Assembly: GCA_041574955.1 (NCBI GenBank)
Contig: JBFGNS010000003.1
Coordinates: 7,185-71,184, forward strand
DNA length: 64,000 nucleotides
Direction: 5' to 3'
Source: CALZJC01 sp041574955
GTDB taxonomy: Bacteria > Acidobacteriota > Thermoanaerobaculia > Multivoradales > JAHEKO01
Part shown: positions 34,229 through 43,001 of the stretch, piece by piece
Layout: each line of letters starts with the position of its first letter
How positions within the stretch are numbered: the first letter of the stretch is position 1
Program-made: the position numbers and the translations under genes
The notes under the pieces: model-generated
The model's input: the letters and a program-made list of their open reading frames with translations, nothing else
What the model was told of the DNA's origin: nothing
The model's database searches: none

Positions 34229-35200
34229 ATGAAGCGAATCCTCGTCACCGGTGCGCTCGGCCAGATCGGCTCGGAGCTGGTGCCGGCGCTGCGGCAGCTG
34301 CCCGGGGTCGAGCTGGTGGTGGCGACCGACGTCAAGGTGATGAGCGCCGCCGAGCTGGCCGGCGAAGGGCCGTTCGAGTACCTGGACTGCACACAGATGC
34401 GCCAGATCCAGGATGTCGTCCGGCGCCGCCGCGTGGACACCATCTACCACCTGGCGGCGCTGCTCTCGGCGGTCGCCGAGGAGAAGCCGCACATGGCCTG
34501 GGAGGTCAACATGGGCGGCCTCTACCGGGTGCTCGAGGTGGCCCGCGAGTCGCGCTGTGCGGTCTTCTTCCCGAGCTCGATCGGCGCCTTCGGTCCCGGC
34601 ACGCCGCGCCGCGCCACGCCCCAGGACACCGTGCAGCGGCCGACAACGATCTACGGCGTGACCAAGGTGTCGGGCGAGCTGCTGTGCGACTACTACCACC
34701 GCCGCTTCGGCATCGACACCCGCGGCGTTCGCTTTCCCGGGCTGATCTCCCACAGCGCGCCGCCCGGCGGTGGCACCACCGACTACGCCGTCGAGATCTT
34801 CCACGACGCCATCCGCCACGGCCGCTACACCTGCTTTCTCGAGCCCGGCACACGGCTCGACATGATGTACATGCCCGACGCGATCGGCGCCGCCATCGCC
34901 GTGATGCAGGCCGACCCGTCGCGGCTGGTGCACCGCAACGCCTTCAACGTGACGGCAATGAACTTCACCCCCGAGGAGGTGGCGGCGGAGATCCGCCGCC
35001 ATCTGCCGGAGTTCACCCTCGATTACGACGTCGACCCGGTGCGGCAGGCGATCGCCGACTCGTGGCCGGAGTCGCTCGACGACAGCGCCGCCGGCGACGA
35101 GTGGGGGTGGCGGCCGCGCTACGACCTGGCGGCGATGACCCGCGAGATGATCGAGGTGCTGAGCGACCGGCTGCGGGCGCGCCGCGGGCCAGGAGAGTGA
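34229..35200 (+). CDS. tdh: L-threonine 3-dehydrogenase, short-chain (SDR) type
   Basis: 323 residues with the NAD-binding GALGQIG (8-14) and the active-site set Ser116/117 (FPSSIGAFG), Tyr142 and Lys146 (YGVTK). Segments PSSIGAFGPGTP, RFPGLIS and the substrate lid (GTTDYAVEIF) are typical of SDR-type threonine dehydrogenase. It oxidises L-threonine to 2-amino-3-ketobutyrate. It stands one base before the ATG of kbl, the next enzyme in the pathway, which supports the call over a sugar epimerase. Confidence 0.93.
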   Translation: MKRILVTGALGQIGSELVPALRQLPGVELVVATDVKVMSAAELAGEGPFEYLDCTQMRQIQDVVRRRRVDTIYHLAALLSAVAEEKPHMAWEVNMGGLYRVLEVARESRCAVFFPSSIGAFGPGTPRRATPQDTVQRPTTIYGVTKVSGELLCDYYHRRFGIDTRGVRFPGLISHSAPPGGGTTDYAVEIFHDAIRHGRYTCFLEPGTRLDMMYMPDAIGAAIAVMQADPSRLVHRNAFNVTAMNFTPEEVAAEIRRHLPEFTLDYDVDPVRQAIADSWPESLDDSAAGDEWGWRPRYDLAAMTREMIEVLSDRLRARRGPGE

Positions 35201-35201
35201 G

Positions 35202-36434
35202 ATGGCGACCGACCGACTGCATCAGGTGCTGACCGAAGAGCTCGAGGCGATGGAGCGAGCGGGCACGTCGAAGGGCGCCGAGGCGGTGGTCACCGGCCTC
35301 GCGCCGGCGGCCGGCGAGCACGGCCCGCGCTTCCGGCTGGCGGGCGCCGGGGAGCGCGGCTTCATCCGCATGAACTCCAACAGCTACCTCGGGCTGTCGC
35401 TGCGCCCCGAGGTCATCGCCGCCGAGGAGCGGGCGGCGAGGGAGCTGGGCACCGGGCCGGGCGCGGTGCGCTTCATCAGCGGCACCTACCGCCAGCACGT
35501 CGACCTCGAGGCTGGTCTGGCCCGCTTCCACGGCCGCCAGGCGGGGATGATCTTCAGCTCGGCCTACGCCACCACGCTGGGCGTGCTGGTGCCACTGCTC
35601 ACCGGTGAGACCGCGGTGATCAGCGACGAGCTCAACCACAACTGCATCATCAACGCCATCCGGCTGGCGCGGCCGGCGAGCAAGGCGATCTACGCCCACC
35701 TCGACCTGGGCGAGCTCGAGCGCCGGCTGGAGGAGGCGGTGGAGGCGGGCGCCCGGCGGGCGGTGGTGGTCACCGACGGCATCTTCAGCATGCGCGGCGA
35801 CCACGCGCCGCTGCCCGAGATCGCCGAGCTGGTGGCGCGCTACGACTCCCGTTTCGCCGAGAACGCCGTGCTGGTGGTCGACGACTCGCACGGCGTCGGC
35901 GCGTTCGGCGCCACCGGCCGCGGCACCGAGGAGTTCACCGGCTCGCCACCTGTCGATCTGCTGATCGCCACCCTGGGCAAGGCCCTCGGCGTCAACGGCG
36001 GCTACGTGGTGGGCGACCGGCGACTCCTCGACTACCTGCGGGAGAGGGCTCCGCTCTACATCTACTCGAACCCGATCACGCCGGCCGAGGCGGCGGCCGC
36101 CTCGGCGGCGCTGGCGGTGCTCGACTCGGCGGCCGGCCGCGAGCTGCTCGACCACCTGCGCCGGATGACCGCGCGCTTCAAGGCCGGCCTGGTGGAGCTC
36201 GGCTACGAGACCCTGCCCGGCGAGCATCCGGTGGTGCCGCTGATGGTGCGCGACACCGCCCGTACGCGCGCGCTGGTGGCTCACCTCAAGCGCCACGGCG
36301 TGCTGGCCACCGGGCTGGCCTACCCGGTGGTGCCGCGCGGCGACGAGGAGATCCGCTTCCAGGTGTCGGCCGACCACACGCCGGCCGACGTCGACGCCGT
36401 GCTCGAGGTGCTGGCGTCGTTCGGCGAGCGCTAG
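35202..36434 (+). CDS. kbl: 2-amino-3-ketobutyrate CoA ligase (glycine C-acetyltransferase)
   Basis: 410 residues of the alpha-oxoamine synthase family. PLP lysine is Lys260 (LIATLGKAL); DDSHGVGAFG and DELNHNC hold cofactor and ring stacking residues. It splits 2-amino-3-ketobutyrate with CoA to glycine and acetyl-CoA. The ATG follows tdh with an aggaga ribosome site across the tdh stop, so both are one operon for threonine breakdown. 8-Amino-7-oxononanoate synthase (BioF) is a related fold, but context favours Kbl. Confidence 0.9.
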   Translation: MATDRLHQVLTEELEAMERAGTSKGAEAVVTGLAPAAGEHGPRFRLAGAGERGFIRMNSNSYLGLSLRPEVIAAEERAARELGTGPGAVRFISGTYRQHVDLEAGLARFHGRQAGMIFSSAYATTLGVLVPLLTGETAVISDELNHNCIINAIRLARPASKAIYAHLDLGELERRLEEAVEAGARRAVVVTDGIFSMRGDHAPLPEIAELVARYDSRFAENAVLVVDDSHGVGAFGATGRGTEEFTGSPPVDLLIATLGKALGVNGGYVVGDRRLLDYLRERAPLYIYSNPITPAEAAAASAALAVLDSAAGRELLDHLRRMTARFKAGLVELGYETLPGEHPVVPLMVRDTARTRALVAHLKRHGVLATGLAYPVVPRGDEEIRFQVSADHTPADVDAVLEVLASFGER

Positions 36435-36461
36435 CGCCGGCGGCGGGCGGCGGCTAGCGCG
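36427..36461. repeat. 8-bp inverted repeat carrying both convergent stop codons
   Basis: agcgctag (36427-36434) and ctagcgct (36454-36461) are perfect complements around 19 GC-rich bases. The TAG stops of kbl and of the cytochrome c gene are both within the arms, so it could act as a two-way transcription stop. Confidence 0.5.
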
Positions 36462-36909
36462 CTGTCCGGGGCTCCTGGATCGAGCGCAGGAACTCGACCA
36501 ACTCGTCGATCTTGCGTTCGGCGCGCTGCTCGTCGGTCTCCTCGGTCCAGGTCGGCTGCAGGGTCTTCTGGAAGGCGTCGCCCCAGATCGGCATCTCCTT
36601 CAGCCCGTGCGCCCGCACCTGCTCGCGGCCGTCGATCAGCGAGCGCACCCGGTCGGCCGGGTAGCGGCCGTCGTTGCGCTGGGCGATCCCGGTCAGGTCG
36701 GCCGGCTCGACGGTGAGCAGCTCGGCCAGCGAGCCGTCGCCGCGCGCCTCGTCACCGTGACAGTTGGAGCAGTAGATGCGGAAGGTGACCCGTCCCTTGG
36801 CCGCCATCAGCGTCTCTTCCTCGCTAGTGACGGCGCCGGCTGTGGGCAGCAGCGCCAGGGTGGCGGCCGTCACGGCTACGATCCAGACGGTGGCTTTCAG
36901 AGTCTTCAT
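36454..36909 (-). CDS. Exported single-heme cytochrome c
   Basis: 151 residues with a signal peptide (VWIVAVTAATLALLPTAGA) and one c-type heme site CSNCH at 47-51; Met106 (KEMPIWG) is the probable sixth ligand. This is a class I small cytochrome c for periplasmic electron transfer. A gga-gga ribosome site precedes the ATG at 36909. It is 58 bases downstream of a small acidic protein on the same strand. Confidence 0.9.
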   Translation of the reverse strand: MKTLKATVWIVAVTAATLALLPTAGAVTSEEETLMAAKGRVTFRIYCSNCHGDEARGDGSLAELLTVEPADLTGIAQRNDGRYPADRVRSLIDGREQVRAHGLKEMPIWGDAFQKTLQPTWTEETDEQRAERKIDELVEFLRSIQEPRTAR

Positions 36910-36967
36910 GGTGTGTTCCTCCACTGGCGGCGGCTCGCTAGCCGCACCGCCGGGCCGGGGTTCGTCG

Positions 36968-37213
36968 TCAGTCGGCGCGGCGCAGCACGTCGGCCGGGAT
37001 CTTCCAGCCCACCCGCTCGCCGTTGCAGTAGACCTCGCCGCTGGCATCCGCCTCGAACTCTACCTCGTCGTCCGACTCCCAGCCGTTGGGCAGGCGCAGG
37101 GCGTAGCCGCTCTCGCAGCCGCTGATCAGGAAGCGCTGGCCGTCGGGCGCCTGCCAGCCGGTCAGCTCGGACTCGTGGTCGAACCGGTCGCGGTAGCGTG
37201 GCGATCGCCTCAT
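36968..37213 (-). CDS. Small acidic protein of unknown function
   Basis: 81 residues (MRRSPRYRDRFDHESELTGW), with ggaggt upstream of the ATG. It is acidic in the middle (DDEVEFEADASG), has two Cys and no signal peptide or clear domain. It may be cotranscribed with the cytochrome c gene. Function not recognised. Confidence 0.7.
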   Translation of the reverse strand: MRRSPRYRDRFDHESELTGWQAPDGQRFLISGCESGYALRLPNGWESDDEVEFEADASGEVYCNGERVGWKIPADVLRRAD

Positions 37214-37313
37214 CGCAAGTCACCTCCGGAACCCAGCGTAGGCCAGCGGCGGCGGACCGTCCACGCGTCGCGGGGTGGGCGGCCCACCCCCAGGTAGGGG
37301 CGGCGTGGAGCGC

Positions 37314-38372
37314 TCAGTCGGCACCGCCGCCGACCGGGCTCCAGGCCATGCCGTCCGGCTCGCGACCGGCGCGCAGCAGGCCGCGCACTGCCAGCGTCCC
37401 CGGGTCCAGCACCGCCACCGCGTCGGCCTGGGTGGGCGCCACCCAGGCGACCTCGCCGCCGGGCGCCATGACCAGCCCCACCGGCACCGGGCTGTCGCCG
37501 AACCGGTCGCCGAACAGCCGCCGCTCGAAGCCCGGCACGGTGCTCAGGTCGAGCTGAGCGCGCCGCAGCTCGCGCCGCGCGGCGCGGTCGAACTGCACCA
37601 CCTCGCCCGATCTGGCCGCCGACACCAGCACACGCGAGCCGTCGGGCGTCACGCGAACGCGGATCGGGAAGCCCGCGCACGGTACGGTGGCGACCACCTC
37701 CAGGCTGTCCGGATCGATCACCGACAGGGTGTCGGCGGCGCGGTTGCCGACCCACACCTCGCGCCCGTCCGGGCTGATGTCGATGCCCTCGGCGCCGGCG
37801 CCGGTGGCCACGTCGGCCAGCTTCACCCCGGCCTCGAGGTCGACGGCGGTCACCGTGCCGGAGCCGATGTTGGCGACGAACGCACGCCGCCCGTCGGGCG
37901 TCGCCGCCACCATGTGCGAGATCCGCTGGCCGGTCTCGACCGCGGCCCGGATGGTGCCGTCGGCAGGCTTCACCACCAGCAGGTGGGCGCTGCCCTCGGC
38001 GGTCACCGCCAGCTCGCCGGAGGGCAGCCAGGCGAGGCCGTGCGGCCGCGTGTGCTCGCCCAGCTCGATGGTGCGCACCACCTCGGCGGCGGCCACGTCG
38101 ATCACCGTCAGGCTGGCGCCCGGCTGCTCGCGGTCGCCGTAGTTGCTGACCACCGCGGTGGCGCCGTCGGGCGAGACGGCGATCTCGTGCGGCCCGTGGC
38201 CGGTGGGCAGGGTGGCTCGCGACTCGCCGCTGGCGGGGTCCAGCAGGTCCACCGTGGCGTCGGACTTGTTGGCCACCAGCAGGGTGTCGGCGCCGGCCGC
38301 CGGCGCCAGGCAGCCGACCGCCACCGCCGCTGCCGCGAGCTTGCTCGAGCGCCTTCTGCTCGGGGTCTTCAT
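37314..38372 (-). CDS. Exported YVTN-type beta-propeller protein
   Basis: 352 residues, signal peptide (LAAAAVAVGCLAPAAGA) and about seven blades with the YVTN pattern (LLVANKSDATVDLLDPASG, EIAVSPDGATAVVSNYGDR, AFVANIGSGTVTAVDLEAG, VWVGNRAADTLSVIDPDS). These proteins bind partners or ligands at the surface or in the periplasm. No catalytic motif. It diverges from the decarboxylase gene, only 39 bases away. Confidence 0.87.
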   Translation of the reverse strand: MKTPSRRRSSKLAAAAVAVGCLAPAAGADTLLVANKSDATVDLLDPASGESRATLPTGHGPHEIAVSPDGATAVVSNYGDREQPGASLTVIDVAAAEVVRTIELGEHTRPHGLAWLPSGELAVTAEGSAHLLVVKPADGTIRAAVETGQRISHMVAATPDGRRAFVANIGSGTVTAVDLEAGVKLADVATGAGAEGIDISPDGREVWVGNRAADTLSVIDPDSLEVVATVPCAGFPIRVRVTPDGSRVLVSAARSGEVVQFDRAARRELRRAQLDLSTVPGFERRLFGDRFGDSPVPVGLVMAPGGEVAWVAPTQADAVAVLDPGTLAVRGLLRAGREPDGMAWSPVGGGAD

Positions 38373-38411
38373 GGGCCGAGCATACGCGAGGTGGGGCGGT
38401 AGACTCCGGCG

Positions 38412-39806
38412 ATGGACCTGCGCCGCCTGCTGGACGGGGCCGTCGGCCGGCTGGTGACATTTCGCGACGGGGTGCGCGGGCGGCGGATCACGCCGGCGGC
38501 GGGCGCGGCGGAGATCCGGCGCCACCTGGCCCGCCAGTACGGCGAGTTCGCCACGCCGGTGCCGCCGGAGCGGCTGCTCGACGACGTCGCAGCGATGATG
38601 TCGGAGTGGAACCTGCACGTCACCCATCCGCGCTACTTCGGCCTGTTCAACCCGCCAGTCTTCCCGGCGGCGGTCGCCGCCGACCTGCTGGTGGCCGGCT
38701 TCAACCCGCAGCTCGCCGCCTGGTCGCACGCGCCGGCGGCCAACGAGATCGAGCGCCATACCCTGCGCTACCTGGCCGGCCGGCTGGGTCTCGATGCGGA
38801 GCGCACCGCCGCCAGCTTCGCCAGCGGCGGCGCCGAGGCCAACCACTCGGCGCTGCTGGTGGCGCTGACCGACGGCCTGCCCGGGTTCCGCGACTCGGGC
38901 CTGGCCGGGGCGAACGAACGGCCGGTGGTCTACGTTACCTCCGAGAGCCACCACTCGATCGAGAAGGCGGCCCATCTGAGCGGGCTCGGACGGCGGGCTG
39001 TGAGGACGGTGGCCACCGATCCCGACCTGCGGATGAGCGTCGTGTCGCTCGCCGAGGCGGTGGCGGGCGACCGCCGGCAGGGCCGCCGGCCGCTGGTGGT
39101 GGTCGGCACCGCCGGTACCACCGCCGGCGGCACCGTCGATCCTCTGGCCGAGCTCGCCGGGCTGTGCGAGGCGGAGGGGCTGTGGTTCCACGTCGACGCC
39201 GCCTGGGGCGGGGCGGCGTGCCTGTCGCCGCGGCTGGCGCCGGTGCTCGTCGGCATCGAGCGCGCCGATTCGGTGACCTGGGACGCGCACAAGTGGCTGT
39301 CGGTGCCGATGGGCGGCGGCATGTTCTTCTGTAGCCGGCCAGGAGCGGTGGAGCGTACCTTCGGCACCCGCACCGGCTACATGCCGCTCGACGTCGACAG
39401 CACCGCCGATCCCTACTCGACCACCATCCAGTGGTCCCGCCGTCACATCGGGCTCAAGCTGTTCCTGAGCCTGGCGGCGCTGGGCGCCGACGGCTACCGC
39501 CGGGCGATCGAGCACCAGGCCGAGATCGGCGAGCGCCTGCGCCGCGAGCTCGAGCTGCGCGGCTGGCGGATCGTCAACCGTACGCCGCTGCCGGTGGTGT
39601 GCTTCAGCCGTGGCGAGATCGACCGCGGGACGCTCTCCGCCGGGGAGCTGGCGGCGCGGCTGGCCGAGCGCAACTTCTGGGTATCGCCGGTGAGCCTGGC
39701 GGGCGGCCGGCCGGTGCTGCGGGCGTGTATCACCAGCTACGAGACCACCGCCGAGGACGTCGCCGAGCTGGCCGAGGCGGCGACCACCGCGGTCGCCGCC
39801 GGCTAG
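38412..39806 (+). CDS. PLP-dependent amino acid decarboxylase, group II
   Basis: 464 residues of the aromatic-amino-acid/glutamate decarboxylase family. PLP lysine is Lys294 (DAHKWLSVPMGGG), the cofactor aspartate Asp262 (VDAAWGG), and SESHHSIEKAA, TAGTTAGGTVDP are family signatures. Substrate (tyrosine, DOPA, glutamate or another) cannot be assigned. The ATG at 38412 has no clear ribosome site; tagact at 38400-38405 ends six bases before it and could be a -10 of a leaderless mRNA. It is convergent with the amidohydrolase gene. Confidence 0.9.
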   Translation: MDLRRLLDGAVGRLVTFRDGVRGRRITPAAGAAEIRRHLARQYGEFATPVPPERLLDDVAAMMSEWNLHVTHPRYFGLFNPPVFPAAVAADLLVAGFNPQLAAWSHAPAANEIERHTLRYLAGRLGLDAERTAASFASGGAEANHSALLVALTDGLPGFRDSGLAGANERPVVYVTSESHHSIEKAAHLSGLGRRAVRTVATDPDLRMSVVSLAEAVAGDRRQGRRPLVVVGTAGTTAGGTVDPLAELAGLCEAEGLWFHVDAAWGGAACLSPRLAPVLVGIERADSVTWDAHKWLSVPMGGGMFFCSRPGAVERTFGTRTGYMPLDVDSTADPYSTTIQWSRRHIGLKLFLSLAALGADGYRRAIEHQAEIGERLRRELELRGWRIVNRTPLPVVCFSRGEIDRGTLSAGELAARLAERNFWVSPVSLAGGRPVLRACITSYETTAEDVAELAEAATTAVAAG

Positions 39807-39827
39807 CGTGCCGTCCGCCCCGGCGGG

Positions 39828-41189
39828 CTACTTGTAGCGCACGCCGCGGCGGATCACCAGGTCGACGTCGCGCAGCAGGTTGATGTAGCGCAGCACGTCG
39901 CCGCGCACCGCGATGATGTCGGCGTACTTGCCCTCGCTCACCGTGCCCACCTGGTCGGCGACGCCCTGCAGCACAGCCGGCCAGTAGGTGGCGGCGCGGA
40001 TCGCCGCCATCGGCTCCACGCCCAGCTCGCGCACCCAGATGTCGAGCTCGTTCCACGTCGACTGGCTGTGGAACTTCATCGGGATGCCGCTGTCGGTGCC
40101 GACCAGCAGGACCACGCCGGACTCGCGGAGCTGATCGAACTTGCGCTTCAGGGTCGGCTTGCGCGCCGGGGTGATCTGGAAGTACGGCAGCCGGTCCGGG
40201 TGGCGGATCGACTGGCGGATGTCGGCGATGATCTCCTCGGTCAGTCCCAGCTTCCACGACGGGTCGTCGAGGTGCTCGCGGTTGTCGCGCACATAGTCGT
40301 AGTTGAACAGCCCCTCGACGGTCGGCGTCCAGAACAGCGGGCCGAGGTTCATCTGGGCGGTGCGCTCGCGGATGGCGGCGACCACCGCCGGCGGGTAGTC
40401 GGGCGCCGTCGCCAGACCGGTGTGCTCGAAGCAGTCGACGCCAGCCGCCAGGCCGCGCAGGATCTCCTCGGGCCGGTGGCCGTGGGCGGCGACCGTCAGG
40501 CCGTGGCGGTGCGCCTCGTCGACCACCGCTCGCACCTCGTCCATCGTCATCTGGTCCTGGTCGATCAGCTTGACGACGTCGACCCCCGCCTCCGCCAGCC
40601 GCCTCACCTTGGCGCGCGCGTCGGCGGCGCCGTCGACGCCCCAGCGGAACAGCTCGGTTCCCGGGTAGGGGGCCTTCTGGATGAACGGTCCCGACACGTA
40701 CATCGTCGGGCCGGGGATCTCGCCGGCCAGGATCCGATCGCGCACCCGGATGCTGGCCTCGAGCGGCGCGCCCAGGTCGCGCGCGCTGGTGACCCCGGCC
40801 AGCAGCAGCTGATGGGCCGAGGCCGGCATGATCACCGACTCGAACAGCGGCGGGTAGGTGCGGTCCCAGTGGCCGTAGTCGGCGTGACCGTTGATCATCA
40901 GGTGGACGTGCATGTCCCACAACCCGGGCAGCACGCTCATCCCCTCGGTCGAGACCAGCTCGGCCTCGGGCGGCACGGGCAGGGTGCCGACCGTGCCGAC
41001 GGCGCGGATCCGCTCGCCCTCGATCAGGACGACGCTGTCGGCCAGCGGTGCGCCGCCGAAGCCGTCGATCAGGGTGCCGCCGACCAGCGCCGTCAGCCGC
41101 GGCTCGGCCGCCACCGCCGGCCCGGTCGCGGTTGCCACCAGGCAGGCCGCCACGGCGTGCGCGGCCAGCCAGCGCCGCGCCCGGCTCAC
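39828..41189 (-). CDS. Exported amidohydrolase-family metal-dependent hydrolase
   Basis: 453 residues, GTG at 41189 overlapping the stop of the gene before it (GTGA). Signal peptide (AVAACLVATATGPAVA). Metal ligands are complete: HVH at 94-96, the Lys in VVKLID, His in AAHGHRP and FEHTG, and Asp in LVGTDSG. This is the imidazolonepropionase/prolidase-like branch of the superfamily, often secreted in soil and marine bacteria. The substrate is unknown; dipeptide or lactone hydrolysis is possible. Confidence 0.88.
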   Translation of the reverse strand: MSRARRWLAAHAVAACLVATATGPAVAAEPRLTALVGGTLIDGFGGAPLADSVVLIEGERIRAVGTVGTLPVPPEAELVSTEGMSVLPGLWDMHVHLMINGHADYGHWDRTYPPLFESVIMPASAHQLLLAGVTSARDLGAPLEASIRVRDRILAGEIPGPTMYVSGPFIQKAPYPGTELFRWGVDGAADARAKVRRLAEAGVDVVKLIDQDQMTMDEVRAVVDEAHRHGLTVAAHGHRPEEILRGLAAGVDCFEHTGLATAPDYPPAVVAAIRERTAQMNLGPLFWTPTVEGLFNYDYVRDNREHLDDPSWKLGLTEEIIADIRQSIRHPDRLPYFQITPARKPTLKRKFDQLRESGVVLLVGTDSGIPMKFHSQSTWNELDIWVRELGVEPMAAIRAATYWPAVLQGVADQVGTVSEGKYADIIAVRGDVLRYINLLRDVDLVIRRGVRYK

Positions 41190-42112
41190 GGCGCCGCCAT
41201 CTCCTCGAGGATCCTCCAGGCGCCGTCCTCGAGCACCAGCACCAGCCGCTTGCGGACCTCGTCCTGGAAGACGTCGGAGTCGTAGGTCTGGACGAAGCTG
41301 GCCACCACCCGATCGGGAGCCTCGACCTCCACCTCGAGCTGCGACAGGCCGACGGTGATGAACCGGGGCCGCAGCAGCCGCTCGCGGCGGAGCTCCTGCC
41401 AGGCGGTGCGGCTCAGGCCGTCGGCGGGCTGGAACCGGCGCGAGTAGAACGACAGGTAGTCGCCCGGCTGCTGGCCGGACCACGCCGCCGCCCAGGCCTG
41501 GACGGCGGCGGTGGCCTCGGCCACCGACGGCCGGTCGTCCTCGGCCACTAGTGGATCTGCCGGCACGGGTTCGTCCTGCATGGGGGGCTGGGGTTGCCGG
41601 GTGTCGGGTGGCGGCACCGGCACCGGAACGAGCTCAGGCGGTGACTGCCGAAGGGCGACCGGCGCGCGCACCCTCACCCTGTCGGCCGCGGCCGGAGCGG
41701 CGGAGGGCGCCGCGGCCGGAGCGGTGCGCTCGGCCAGATCTTGCCGGCAGCGCTCGAGCTCGGCCTCGGCTTCGGCGAGTCGTGCCGACAGCTCGGCGAC
41801 GCGTTCACGAGCCGCAGCCAGCTCGTCCGAGACGTTGGCGGTGAACGAGCCGCCCTCCGCGGCCTCGCGGTAGCGTCCCTCCCACTCGGCCGCCTCCTGG
41901 CGCGCCTCTCCCAACTCACGGGTCGCCTCGCGCAGCCGCTCGCGGGTCGCCTCGAAGCTGCGGCGGGTCTCTGCCAGCTCCTGCTCCAGCCTGCCGCTCT
42001 CGGTCTGATCCTGCGGTCCCGCGCTCACTGCCGCCGGCCACAGCGCGGCGGCGAGCGCCGCTACCAGTGCCAGGTGGCGTGCCGTTTCTACCGTAGCCGT
42101 GCGCCGCGACAT
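41186..42112 (-). CDS. Exported coiled-coil protein with NTF2-like C-terminal domain
   Basis: 308 residues from the ATG at 42112 (gggagg upstream). Signal peptide (LALVAALAAALWPAAVSA), a coiled coil (about 30-125, ETRRSFEATRERLREATREL) with one Cys, a Pro/Ala linker, and a C-terminal domain (AAVQAWAAAWSGQQPGDYLS to DGAWRILEE) that matches the NTF2-like Cds6 type found at the end of peptidoglycan L,D-transpeptidase-like proteins. It overlaps the amidohydrolase start. An envelope-linked adaptor is likely; no catalytic residues are seen. Confidence 0.75.
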   Translation of the reverse strand: MSRRTATVETARHLALVAALAAALWPAAVSAGPQDQTESGRLEQELAETRRSFEATRERLREATRELGEARQEAAEWEGRYREAAEGGSFTANVSDELAAARERVAELSARLAEAEAELERCRQDLAERTAPAAAPSAAPAAADRVRVRAPVALRQSPPELVPVPVPPPDTRQPQPPMQDEPVPADPLVAEDDRPSVAEATAAVQAWAAAWSGQQPGDYLSFYSRRFQPADGLSRTAWQELRRERLLRPRFITVGLSQLEVEVEAPDRVVASFVQTYDSDVFQDEVRKRLVLVLEDGAWRILEEMAAP

Positions 42113-42182
42113 GCTGGGTGTCCTCCCTCGGCCGGTGATTCTAGCCTGCCCGGTCGAAGCCCGCCCGGCCGCCCCGGGGCGG

Positions 42183-42863
42183 TCAAGCGTCGAGGTTCTC
42201 GAGGAACCGCTCGAGCTGCCGGAGCGCGGCCTCCGACGGCTCGAGATAGGTGACGGCGAACCCCTCGACCCCTTCGCGCTGCGCGCTGCAGCGGCGCACC
42301 AGCTCGGCCTCGAAGGCGAGCGGCGCGCCGCCGCCGGGCAGTTCGAGCTCGAGCGATACGCGAGCGCCCAGCGGCGGCGACTCACCGGCGGCCACCCGTG
42401 CGCCCGACGAGGAGATGTCGACGGTACGGCCTTCGGTCGGGCCCGGTTGGAGACGGGCCGGCACGCTGACCCGGTAGCGGGTGGCGGCGCGGATCTCGCC
42501 GAGGTAGCGCGCCGCCGCCGCCGCCAGCCGGTGCTCCGGCTGCTCGATCGCCACCGCCTCCAGCCGGGGGTCGCGGTGGAACGGATCGAGCTCCGCCAGC
42601 CGGTGCCGGCGGGTCAGCACCAGAAGCTGGCTGTCGCGGCACCGCGAGGCTGGGTGGCGGATAGCCTCGTGGACCTCGTCGAAGTCGGCGTCGGGCAGAG
42701 GCAGCACCAGGATGATCAGATCGAACGGAATCTGCCGCACCATGTCGCGGGCGGCGAGCGCCGCCGGCACCCGGTGCATCTCGAACTCGGAGCGGCGCAG
42801 GAACCTGCCGGTCTCCGCCAGCGAGTCCGAGTCTCCGACAGCGAGGATGCGTTTCGGGGCCAT
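42183..42863 (-). CDS. Receiver-like plus PilZ domain protein
   Basis: 226 residues. The first 120 look like a response-regulator receiver (KRILAVGDSDSLAETG), but the strand that should carry the phospho-accepting Asp reads LIILVLPLP, so it is probably a pseudo-receiver. The C-terminal 100 residues are a PilZ domain with ATRYRVSVPAR and DISSSG, the R-x-x-x-R and D-x-S-x-x-G motifs that bind cyclic-di-GMP. A role in c-di-GMP-controlled motility or envelope functions is inferred. It diverges from the aminotransferase gene. Confidence 0.85.
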   Translation of the reverse strand: MAPKRILAVGDSDSLAETGRFLRRSEFEMHRVPAALAARDMVRQIPFDLIILVLPLPDADFDEVHEAIRHPASRCRDSQLLVLTRRHRLAELDPFHRDPRLEAVAIEQPEHRLAAAAARYLGEIRAATRYRVSVPARLQPGPTEGRTVDISSSGARVAAGESPPLGARVSLELELPGGGAPLAFEAELVRRCSAQREGVEGFAVTYLEPSEAALRQLERFLENLDA

Positions 42864-42973
42864 GCGGAAGGTAAGCGAGCGCGCCAGCGTAGCGTATACG
42901 AGTGCTTGGCGCCGGCCGCACGGCGAGCGCATCCTTGGCACTCCCAGGGGCCGGCGGCGCGGGGGCCGCCGGG

Positions 42974-42979
42974 TATGAT
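42974..42979 (+). promoter_or_regulatory. Possible -10 element (tatgat)
   Basis: Hexamer tatgat 22 bases before the aminotransferase ATG; a strong ribosome site (aaggagg, 42986-42992) follows, so this would be a short-leader transcript. Confidence 0.35.
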
Positions 42980-43001
42980 GCCGGCAAGGAGGTACAGACC
43001 G

